Origin: Pontibacter ummariensis
GTDB lineage: Bacteria > Bacteroidota > Bacteroidia > Cytophagales > Hymenobacteraceae
Assembly: GCF_900188175.1 (NCBI RefSeq)
Contig: NZ_FZOQ01000019.1
Location: 1-64,000, forward strand
DNA length: 64,000 nucleotides
Direction of reading: 5' to 3'
Part shown: in pieces, positions 15,830-23,268 of the stretch
Layout: every line of letters begins with the position of its first letter
Numbering within the stretch: the stretch's first letter is position 1
Notes under the pieces: generated by a model
Database searches by the model: none
Told to the model about the DNA's origin: nothing
The model's input: the letters and a program-made list of their open reading frames with translations, nothing else
Made by a program: the position numbers and the translations under genes

Positions 15830-17722
15830 TTGTGGTTAGAAGCCAAAAAGCTTCTAGATTTTCAAATCAATAACAAGAAAACAAATAGATATTACAACAC
15901 ATTAAATTTTTTCTATTTCGAATCTATTCTGGATAAGACGAAAAAGGTTGGAACGAAGACTTACTTCAAAGAGAAAGTCCATAATAATTTATTTTATGCT
16001 CTTGAGAAGGAGTTCTTTTTCTATAAGTATACCCTCCCTAAAGATGGTATTAGTCTAAGAAGATATTTTTTCTTCGGCTATCCTATGCAAGTTTTTTACT
16101 ACGCTGTTGGTATCTATTTATTAAAGGTGTCTCAACAGTTTTTAACAGATTATTCCAGAAAGAATCATCATTGCTTTTATGGAGGGAATTTAAAATTCGA
16201 AAAAGATAAGCTAAATATTAACTCAACGTCTACAACCTACTATAGTAGCTACAAGAAATTCAAAGAGAAATTAGATCAAGAGATAAGGAAGAATGCAAAC
16301 AGGACAATTATAAAGGTAGATATACAAAATTATTTCGATAACATATCAATGTATAAACTTCTAACAGAAATGTTAGATAGAGTAAAATTTAGCAATAAGC
16401 AACTTTATAATTTCGATAAATCAACTGTAGACTTAATAGACTTCTATTTTAAATTCCTTAATGAAGATAGAGATTGTCTACCACAAAGTGACAATAACGT
16501 TGTCTCAAGCTTCATAGGATATTTATATTTGACTTTAGGGGATTTATATATAGAAGATTCTATCAACGAATTAAGGAGATTATCCCCAAACTTCCTTAAA
16601 GAATATAAAATCATTCGATATGTTGATGACATACATGTGTCTCTTGATTTCTTTTCTCCAAAAGATGATGCTAAAGTGCATGCAGCAAGAGAAAGCAAGT
16701 TTATTTATGATTTACTAAATATAATTTCTGATAAATTTTATAAAAATTTAAACTTAAGATTTAATTCTAAAACTGAGATTTTTGATCTAAATAAAAAGAA
16801 GGACTTCAACTTACTTAAGAACTTAGTTGAGTCTTCCTCTGCAGAATACCCAGAGCCAAATACTAACACTGGCACGAGTATACCTGATAAAGGTCAGTTA
16901 ATCTTGGATACATTAGAAAGAATAAAGGCTTTAGATTTGTTGAATGTTATAGAAGGCAAGCATGAAATTGATTTAACTTATCTCAATGATATATATGATG
17001 ACAAAGTTCGTGCTTTCCTGCAGTCGCCACAGAATAGAATAAGGTTAGACGCAATATTTACAGACTTTAATTTTGATCTGTTTAGATTAAAAACCAAACC
17101 GCTAATTATTATTCTAGCTCTATCTAATAGCGCAACATTGAAATTTGAAAATTTCCTTGAGTCCAAATTGCACTTAACTACATTTGATAGAGACATTATC
17201 ATCAACTATTTGTGTCAGAATGGATTCAACAACAGAAGACTAATTACAAAGCTTTATAGTGACAGCCAGATAAAAGATATATTCAATGAAATTAAAGCTA
17301 AGAAAGTAGTCAATAATAAACTCCCTGGTTACTACAAGATAGAGTTTAGCAAATTAAAGAGGTTTAAAAATGAAATCAGTCTTATCGAGCAGATAAGGCT
17401 AAGGACTCATTATGAAAGAATAAATAATTACTCAATAAGCCTGAACCTGTTGTTAAATGAAATACACCTAATATGTAGCCTACTTGAATGCAAAGACATC
17501 AAGGGGTACGAAGTATCTGATGTCCGTGCGTTTCTTACAGCTGAAGGTGTAGAAAATAGCCAAGTCATAAAGATTGCTACATTATTTGACAGGCGTAATA
17601 ATAATCCAATATCACATTCAGGTAGTAACATAAGAATTGCAAGTTCTATTACAAAAGAAGAGTATTTCGGCTTCAAGAATAGTGTAGACAACGTACTGGG
17701 GTATCTACTAAGTAAGAATTGA
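15830..17722 (+). CDS. AbiA-like defence reverse transcriptase with C-terminal HEPN-like region
   Basis: A 630-aa reverse transcriptase. Motif A is IKVDIQNYFD (Asp164), motif B is the divergent LPQSDNNVVSSF near 217, and motif C is RYVDD (264-267). A long helical region follows. The C-terminus has RRNNNPISH (about 587-596), matching the Rx4-6H signature of HEPN nucleases, as in the AbiA C-terminal family. Length equals lactococcal AbiA (about 628 aa). AbiA-type proteins cause abortive infection. The annotated start is a TTG. If the eight-A run just after the ATG at 15781 had seven As, the frame would read MNNLKKLQFGYFIDYELW straight into this gene, so a frameshift, sequencing error or phase-variable start is likely. 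Composition is very AT-rich compared with the preceding gene. Confidence 0.82.
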   Translation: MWLEAKKLLDFQINNKKTNRYYNTLNFFYFESILDKTKKVGTKTYFKEKVHNNLFYALEKEFFFYKYTLPKDGISLRRYFFFGYPMQVFYYAVGIYLLKVSQQFLTDYSRKNHHCFYGGNLKFEKDKLNINSTSTTYYSSYKKFKEKLDQEIRKNANRTIIKVDIQNYFDNISMYKLLTEMLDRVKFSNKQLYNFDKSTVDLIDFYFKFLNEDRDCLPQSDNNVVSSFIGYLYLTLGDLYIEDSINELRRLSPNFLKEYKIIRYVDDIHVSLDFFSPKDDAKVHAARESKFIYDLLNIISDKFYKNLNLRFNSKTEIFDLNKKKDFNLLKNLVESSSAEYPEPNTNTGTSIPDKGQLILDTLERIKALDLLNVIEGKHEIDLTYLNDIYDDKVRAFLQSPQNRIRLDAIFTDFNFDLFRLKTKPLIIILALSNSATLKFENFLESKLHLTTFDRDIIINYLCQNGFNNRRLITKLYSDSQIKDIFNEIKAKKVVNNKLPGYYKIEFSKLKRFKNEISLIEQIRLRTHYERINNYSISLNLLLNEIHLICSLLECKDIKGYEVSDVRAFLTAEGVENSQVIKIATLFDRRNNNPISHSGSNIRIASSITKEEYFGFKNSVDNVLGYLLSKN

Positions 17723-17783
17723 TAATTGTATAAATAATATTGATAGCATAAATCAGCGACAAAAGTAAAAGTATAATTTCTCC

Positions 17784-17799
17784 TTAAAATGCATTTTAA
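17784..17799. promoter_or_regulatory. 16-bp perfect palindrome
   Basis: TTAAAATGCATTTTAA is fully self-complementary and lies between the reverse transcriptase stop and the next start (17857). It may be an operator or a weak terminator; no T-rich run follows. Confidence 0.35.
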
Positions 17800-17856
17800 A
17801 TAACAATGGATTCTCTACTCAAACCCTAATTTTTGGAATTAATTTTTAGTTAGAAA

Positions 17857-18174
17857 ATGGATAACAAAGACATTTTACCACCACTCAATTTCACAGAATC
17901 GGAGTTAGGTACAATTTTTTCATCGCTGTTGGAGAAGAATGACAAATTGAAAAAAGCAGTTGATGAGTTTGATGGTGATACTACACTACTAAAGCACCTA
18001 TATGAAGCTAAGAAAGGAATAGTAAAAACTGAACTCGAGAAGCAATATGAGAAAGCAAACTGGTTACAGATGTATATTAATGAGCTGAAAGAGACAAGAT
18101 CGTTGATAGGTAAAATTTCTAATTATTTTGATAAAAGAGATGGTACTATCACAGATTTAAATGAAGTTGTATAA
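17857..18174 (+). CDS. Small helical protein in the RT-nuclease cluster, 105 aa
   Basis: I do not recognise the family. The protein is acidic, rich in Lys/Glu/Leu and predicted almost wholly helical, with likely coiled coil around residues 22-95. It has no signal or membrane segment. It sits 134 bases after the reverse transcriptase and 63 bases before the nuclease gene on the same strand, with the same low GC, so the three probably came in together. A partner or regulatory role is a guess. Confidence 0.6.
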   Translation: MDNKDILPPLNFTESELGTIFSSLLEKNDKLKKAVDEFDGDTTLLKHLYEAKKGIVKTELEKQYEKANWLQMYINELKETRSLIGKISNYFDKRDGTITDLNEVV

Positions 18175-18237
18175 CCATATTCAACTTAAAATCAGGATAG
18201 AATAACTTATCTCAACTTCATTATCAAAAAACTACGC

Positions 18238-19668
18238 ATGCTATTTTCTGAAGAATATAATATACCAGTTACGGAACTTGATACATGGTTTGACCCTATA
18301 CTTGAGAGAGATGTTAAGCTCTTTATTGACCCGTTTCTAGTTTATCAAACTGAAAATCCATACTTCAAAAGTAGCTATAATAAAATTACTAACTTTTTTA
18401 ATATAGCGTTCGAAAGAGCAGCCGAAGCCGAAGAAACATCTTCTGATCTACGCTATAAGTCACTATTAAGAATGACTCTCTTTCCTGAGGTTAAAGAAAT
18501 TTGCTTGGGGTATGCCTCAAATAATACAGCAGGAGCAGGTGCAGGGCCAGGTTTCTCTAAAGCTATTGTTGGTGCAATTTACGATACTATCAGGCTTGGT
18601 CTAACTGACTTGAAGCATTTTGAGCGTATTGGCCTCTTTAATGAAGGGTTTGGTCCCGATAGGATAAGTGATATAACAGCAAATCTTATCAAAGAAGATT
18701 TAGTAACCTACACTCAGAAAATTTGTACTGACCTTAAGATTAAAATGCAGGAAGTCCTGTTAACAAATTATAAGTATGACTACACTTACGGAAGGTGGCA
18801 GGATAAGAATGTGATACTACCTTATAATTCTTATTATAAAAGAGGCGTTTTACTGGTTCCAAAAGAATTTCTAGGACGACTACCATCAATAAATACAGAT
18901 GACTTTTTTGATTATTGCTGGGATAACAATAGCGAGGAAATTCGTGAACAGTTTAGCATCAGTCTCAAAAGTGAAGTTGATAAAGCTAAAATAATTCAGA
19001 TTGCAAGAGAGAAACAAGAATGGGTTCGGGATTATGAAAGCTTTCTTGAAAATATGCGTCCGCTTGGTTATGATTTAGTTACAGATCCTAGAGGTGTTTA
19101 TAATTGGTATAAATCCACCAAAGAATTTGCGAAGAAGTTTCCTACAGTCATTTCAGCTACAGACAATCAGTCATTCAATAAAGCTATTAAAGTTATTGTA
19201 GATCAATTTACTCATTTTATTGAGAATAATTCTGGCTATAAATTATTGTGGGATACAAACTATAAAAGGCCAAAAACAGAAGAAGCAACACAGTTACTCT
19301 TTACTGGTATTACAAAACATTACTGCCAAGCAAATAACATAGATATTTCAAGAGAAGTTAACTTAGGAAGAGGCCCAGTAGATTTTAAGTTCTCAAAAGG
19401 TTACTCTAGCCGAGCTTTGCTTGAAGTGAAGCTTGCAAGAAATACTAAATATTTACATGGGCTTGAAAAGCAACTAATCAAATATCTTGAAGTGGAAGAA
19501 ATTACTTTGGGATATTTTATGATTGTATGCCACAATGAAGATGAAATGAAAAAAGCACAAGAGTTAGAACAAGTTGTTGCAGATCTACAAAGTAAGCACA
19601 GCCTTGAGCTTTCCTTAGTTATTATTGATGCTACACCATCAAAACCATCTGCATCAAATATTTTATAA
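18238..19668 (+). CDS. PD-(D/E)XK nuclease-domain protein, 476 aa
   Basis: The N-terminal two-thirds match no family I can name. The C-terminal part (about 345-450) has GRGPVDFKF followed about a dozen residues later by ALLEVKLA, the D...ExK pattern of restriction-endonuclease-fold nucleases, then helix and strand elements. Low GC and the same strand as the reverse transcriptase group suggest one unit. Nuclease-fold proteins of this size occur as effectors in phage defence. The metal-binding Asp is near residue 382, and the Glu and Lys near 395 and 397. Confidence 0.68.
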   Translation: MLFSEEYNIPVTELDTWFDPILERDVKLFIDPFLVYQTENPYFKSSYNKITNFFNIAFERAAEAEETSSDLRYKSLLRMTLFPEVKEICLGYASNNTAGAGAGPGFSKAIVGAIYDTIRLGLTDLKHFERIGLFNEGFGPDRISDITANLIKEDLVTYTQKICTDLKIKMQEVLLTNYKYDYTYGRWQDKNVILPYNSYYKRGVLLVPKEFLGRLPSINTDDFFDYCWDNNSEEIREQFSISLKSEVDKAKIIQIAREKQEWVRDYESFLENMRPLGYDLVTDPRGVYNWYKSTKEFAKKFPTVISATDNQSFNKAIKVIVDQFTHFIENNSGYKLLWDTNYKRPKTEEATQLLFTGITKHYCQANNIDISREVNLGRGPVDFKFSKGYSSRALLEVKLARNTKYLHGLEKQLIKYLEVEEITLGYFMIVCHNEDEMKKAQELEQVVADLQSKHSLELSLVIIDATPSKPSASNIL

Positions 19669-19673
19669 ATTAT

Positions 19674-19873
19674 ATGTCGTACATCATGCTGGCCGAGCTG
19701 AAGCTCAGCAAAAGCTGGAAAGACGATAGCAGCAAGTAAAGCTTCGGCTAATTTTACCCCATCCCCTACAACGAGGTGTATCAGAACGAGTTTCGAGTAA
19801 TGCGGAGACACTGCGCGTGGAAAAGCGATGCCTGCCATGTCATCTGGGAGGGAAGCCGATCAACAGTAACATG
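19674..19873 (+). pseudogene. Degraded fragment, possibly a SusD-type C-terminus
   Basis: Reading on from ATG 19674 through two internal TAA stops gives a continuous frame containing FYPIPYNEVYQNEF, which resembles the C-terminal PIPxNE segment of SusD/RagB lipoproteins. GC content jumps back up relative to the nuclease gene, so this may be the old plasmid backbone at the right edge of the inserted defence genes. The call is weak. Confidence 0.3.
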
Positions 19874-20917
19874 AACCAGCAGACCAACTTCAATCCAAAC
19901 TAACACAGAAATGCCCTGCAGGCTCCATTGATGGTTGAAGGAGGCGGCTGTTGTGAGCTATTCTTAATGACGTTGTCCGGGAGTGAGATCTTTTATTTGT
20001 TCTTTTTCCCTTTGTGGACGTTTATCCTGTCCAGCATGTAACTGCAAGGGCAGGGAAAGCGCCTCCCCTACCCGATGACTATACCATTTGGCTGCAGTCT
20101 CCCTTTAACTGGTGATTTCCGAAATCTCTGGTTGGGCAGAGGTAGTTTTACATATTTGTGCACTCATAACGTTTTACAAACGCACGTTTGAATAACGTTA
20201 CTGCCTGCCATAGTTAAGCAGGTAGGCAACCCCTCTCCGGCAAGATTTGCTCCCACCGTCCAGCATTCCGCCTAATGCTACTCATTCGCCTTAAAGCTTC
20301 CCGTCGCAGGTCACCCTTCAATCGGCTGCCCCTCTCCGCTACGCTGCGTTATGCGGCTGTCTGAACAGTGACTTTCTTACCCACCCAAATCTAGCGCCTC
20401 TCTGCTATAGCTTAACAAAGATCAAATAGTAGGCATGACTAGACATACTCAATAAACAACACCATACTTGGTCAACGAATAATCTGTGTTTTTACAGAAG
20501 GGAATGGAAGGTTGGCTATGTTATCCACTCTTTGTACTGCTGATACTCCTCCTCCCTCATCAGGCCATACATACACATCAAAGGGACCCTACACCGCTTA
20601 TCGTTGACGTGACTGGTTAAACCAACAAGAGTAGCACCGCTCGGAACCTTTAGCGGACATACCCCCATAAGGCCTACAAGCCACTCCTTTTAATCCCGAT
20701 GCATCGGGCTAAGTTCTATGGCCCCCGATGATAGCGGTAGGTGGCGTTGGCATGATTGAAGAAAACACATCTCCACCTCATCTAGCTTCTCTAACCTGTC
20801 CTTCTGTAAGTGTTCCAGTGTGGTTCCGGGTTTTGACTTTGATCTTATCAATAAAATTAACCTCAAACATTTAAGACAGAAGGGGAAAGAAAGTATGGCC
20901 GGCACTAACACTCAACG
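19874..20917. other. 1-kb region without genes
   Basis: No frame resembles a gene. An imperfect 34-bp palindrome lies at 20166-20200 (see repeat entry). A small hairpin (CATCGGG with CCCGATG) is near 20701-20731, beyond the stop of the downstream XRE gene. Confidence 0.5.
20166..20200. repeat. Imperfect 34-bp palindrome
   Basis: Arms TAACGTTTTACAAACG and CGTTTGAATAACGTTA pair at 14 of 16 positions around a 2-base centre. The size and shape recall recombinase or operator sites such as lox- or dif-like elements, but no recombinase gene is adjacent. Confidence 0.4.
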
Positions 20918-21271
20918 CTAAAGCTTTATGATACCATGCTTTACGAGAAGGGCCTCCAGCGCCTCAGACTTGTTGCGCTCCGCCTTCAGTTTTTCCTTCT
21001 CCGCCTGCAGCAGAGGCCAGCAGTCGCCGTTGGAGAGGTCTTGTGATACAAGCATTTCCCCTTTCCCTGTCAGTAGCCAATTTATGTCAAGTTCAGGAAA
21101 TGAAGAGGCAAGTTTAATACAGCCCTCCAATGTAGGTTGAGACTTATCGTTCTCTATACTGGACACCTGCCCTCTCCCTACTCCTATCACAGCACCAAGC
21201 TCCTCCCCACTCAGCTTTTTCGACTTTCTAAAGGCCTTGATTCGGCTTCCTAATGTAAGATGTTCGCTCAT
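20918..21271 (-). CDS. XRE-family helix-turn-helix regulator
   Basis: A 117-aa DNA-binding protein. The HTH (about 8-62) reads SRIKAFRKSKKLSGEELG, then VGRGQVSSIENDKSQPTLE, a textbook Cro/C1 layout. The C-terminal 40 residues form a charged coiled coil probably used for dimerisation. It is divergent from the 21405 gene, and the intervening 133 bases hold the likely operators: the sequence ATATATTTGT followed by CC or TC occurs at about 21286 and 21338. Confidence 0.88.
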   Translation of the reverse strand: MSEHLTLGSRIKAFRKSKKLSGEELGAVIGVGRGQVSSIENDKSQPTLEGCIKLASSFPELDINWLLTGKGEMLVSQDLSNGDCWPLLQAEKEKLKAERNKSEALEALLVKHGIIKL

Positions 21272-21315
21272 AGTTAACTATTCAATATATTTGTCCTTTA
21301 TTATTAAACTTTAAG

Positions 21316-21346
21316 TTGTATTGTTCAATTATGCTAGATATATTTG
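21316..21346 (+). promoter_or_regulatory. Bacteroidota-type promoter for the 21405 gene
   Basis: TTG at 21316-21318 and TATATTTG at 21339-21346 are 20 bases apart, matching the -33 TTTG and -7 TAnnTTTG consensus used by the Bacteroidota primary sigma factor. It lies 58 bases before the ATG and near the XRE repeats. Confidence 0.5.
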
Positions 21347-21404
21347 TTCTGTAATCACGAACAAAGATAGCAAAAGCAGGTAGAAAGCAAACAAAAGTGC
21401 AGTT

Positions 21405-21773
21405 ATGGAAACATCAGTACAGCGCAGAAACAGCAACTTGGTTGCTTCTTACACGATGACGTTCAAGTCTTTTAAGAAAGTTGAAGCAGACAAGCGCGTG
21501 AAGATGCGCGAAGTGAAGATCTACCGCAATAGTGTTTGGATTTACTGTGATGCTTATATGGAAGAGGAAAGAGAATTGCATGAGCAATGGGCAAAGAACT
21601 TCCTGCACGCAATGAAGATCAAGGACACAAAGGCGATAATGAAGGCACTAGACGAAATGTGTGGCCTAGACGGAACAACACCAGCTTATTTGAGACCATA
21701 CCGATTCTCTAGTAAAGCTAAACTCATGAAAAACAAAGAAGCCTCTTGTCATTCTCTGGTACTCATCGACTAG
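21405..21773 (+). CDS. Hypothetical protein, 122 aa
   Basis: I do not recognise the family. It is a charged soluble protein with a basic N-terminal half (KSFKKVEADKRVKMREVK) and a helical middle. It lies 82 bases upstream of the ArdC gene on the same strand and is divergent from the XRE regulator, a typical spot for small plasmid accessory genes. A DNA-related role is possible from its charge only. Confidence 0.6.
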   Translation: METSVQRRNSNLVASYTMTFKSFKKVEADKRVKMREVKIYRNSVWIYCDAYMEEERELHEQWAKNFLHAMKIKDTKAIMKALDEMCGLDGTTPAYLRPYRFSSKAKLMKNKEASCHSLVLID

Positions 21774-21855
21774 ACGCAGGACCTGGCAGACTAACTGAAC
21801 AGCAGGCAAAATATTAGCAGCAAACATAAATTATCCAACCATAAGTTTTACCGCT

Positions 21856-22800
21856 ATGAACGCATACCAGAGATTCAACCAGTTTGCAGAACAGGTGACA
21901 AACGAAGTAATTGAGCAGTTAGAGCAAGGGAAAGTGCTCTGGCAGAAGCCCTGGACCTCCTACGGCCTCCCAGAGAACTACCAGACCGGCCGACACTATG
22001 AGGGCTTTAATGCTTTTTACCTGAACTACATTACGGAGAAGAAGAATTTCACCGCGCCCTACTTTCTCACTTTTAAACAGGCGCAGGAACTTGGCGGCTA
22101 TGTGAGGAAAGGCGAGAAAGGCACCACCGTTATCTATTGGAAGATCTATGAAAAGAAAGCAGGAGAAACCCCTCCAGTGCAGGCAGAAGGGGAACAGCAG
22201 GCGCCAGAGCGAAAGTTTATCCCTTTTCTATGGACGGTGTTCAACATTGATCAGATTGAAGGTGTGGACTTTGACCTGCCAGCTGCTCAAGAAAGGACAG
22301 GGCAGCAGGTGATAGCAGCCTGCCAGCATGTTGTAGATCATTACCCCCTGCCAAGCCCACAGATCACATACGGAGGTCCGCATGCGTATTATGCACCCGG
22401 AAATGACATAGTGCGGCTGCCAGATCCTAAAAGCTTTGTTTCCTCCCAGGCGTACTACGCCACGCTGTTCCATGAGCTGATCCACTCCACCGGTCATCCC
22501 GATAGGCTCAACCGCTTCACGGACGAGGAGACGGCAAGCCGCTTTGGGGATGAGAACTATAGCAAAGAGGAACTCATTGCCGAGATGGGCGCCAGTTTCC
22601 TTAGTGCCTTCACAGGCATAAAAGAAGATGTGTTCCAGAATTCGGTCGCTTACCTACAGGGTTGGGCAAGCAGGTTCAGAGACGACAAGACCATGATCAT
22701 CTACACCAGCACAAAGGCTTTCAGGGCAGCCAGCTACCTACTCGACTTGAACGGGAAGGCAAGCAAAGAAGCGCTGCCTGCCATGGCCATGGCAGCTTAA
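21856..22800 (+). CDS. ArdC-like antirestriction protein
   Basis: ArdC proteins protect incoming plasmid DNA from host restriction. The N-terminal ssDNA-binding domain (about 1-130) contains WQKPWTSYGLPENYQTGRHY and the YVRKGEKGT motif. The C-terminal zincin-like metallopeptidase domain (about 140-300) has LFHELIHSTGH (HExxH, near residue 210) and a downstream Glu in EELIAEMGA that completes the metal site. At 314 aa it is full length. Its presence suits a conjugative plasmid, though I see no relaxase or transfer genes in this window. Confidence 0.93.
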   Translation: MNAYQRFNQFAEQVTNEVIEQLEQGKVLWQKPWTSYGLPENYQTGRHYEGFNAFYLNYITEKKNFTAPYFLTFKQAQELGGYVRKGEKGTTVIYWKIYEKKAGETPPVQAEGEQQAPERKFIPFLWTVFNIDQIEGVDFDLPAAQERTGQQVIAACQHVVDHYPLPSPQITYGGPHAYYAPGNDIVRLPDPKSFVSSQAYYATLFHELIHSTGHPDRLNRFTDEETASRFGDENYSKEELIAEMGASFLSAFTGIKEDVFQNSVAYLQGWASRFRDDKTMIIYTSTKAFRAASYLLDLNGKASKEALPAMAMAA

Positions 22801-22811
22801 AGGTAATAAGA

Positions 22812-22894
22812 AATGTCCTGGTGTAGAAGCTGTGGACTTAGGGATACTTCTCACGAGTTACGCATAAGTGCACAGCTTCTACACCAGGAACATT
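22812..22894 (+). terminator. Long-stem hairpin after ardC
   Basis: CCTGGTGTAGAAGCTGTG (22817-22834) and its exact complement (22871-22888) form an 18-bp perfect stem. The stem extends by AATGT/ACATT past a single bulge, around a 36-base loop. There is no T-run. The outer sequence resembles the hairpin at 3850-3884. It may end ardC transcription or be a structured element in its own right. Confidence 0.6.
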
Positions 22895-22900
22895 ACGAGA

Positions 22901-23156
22901 TTAAATTAATTCCTCATAAGCATAGTGCTTCTTGTCGATGACGATGATCGGCGCGTTCTAGCCCAGCTTGTCATTTCGCATCATCTGCAAGTCCATCTGC
23001 ACCGTGCACCGACTCACCCCTATCAATACCCTCGTACTCGTACAAGGCATCATAACAGGCATCAATTAGGTCCGACAGTGTCCATTTTCTGTACTTGTTG
23101 CATAGGCAGTTATCAAGCGTGCGGTAACGGATCAGGGCGTTTCGGTTGACAGGCAT
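22901..23156 (-). pseudogene. WYL-domain regulator, broken N-terminal fragment
   Basis: The start MPVNRNALIRYRTLDNCL is the typical N-terminus of Bacteroidota WYL regulators, with their HTH. After EGIDRG a single-base frameshift occurs. The next frame continues VQMDLQMMRNDKLG, then a TAG (22958-22960) where Tyr is expected, then NAPIIVIDKKHYAYEE. The rest of the roughly 330-aa family, including the WYL domain, is absent. So this is a dead remnant with three lesions. Confidence 0.75.
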
Positions 23157-23268
23157 TTGCTGCTAGCTGTATGGATAATTTTTCAGTAAGAGAAGATACC
23201 CAATAAGGTCTAATTTGTCTGGCAGTTAAAGATTAGGCTTAGAGCTGTTACAGTGCTGCACCGCCATC

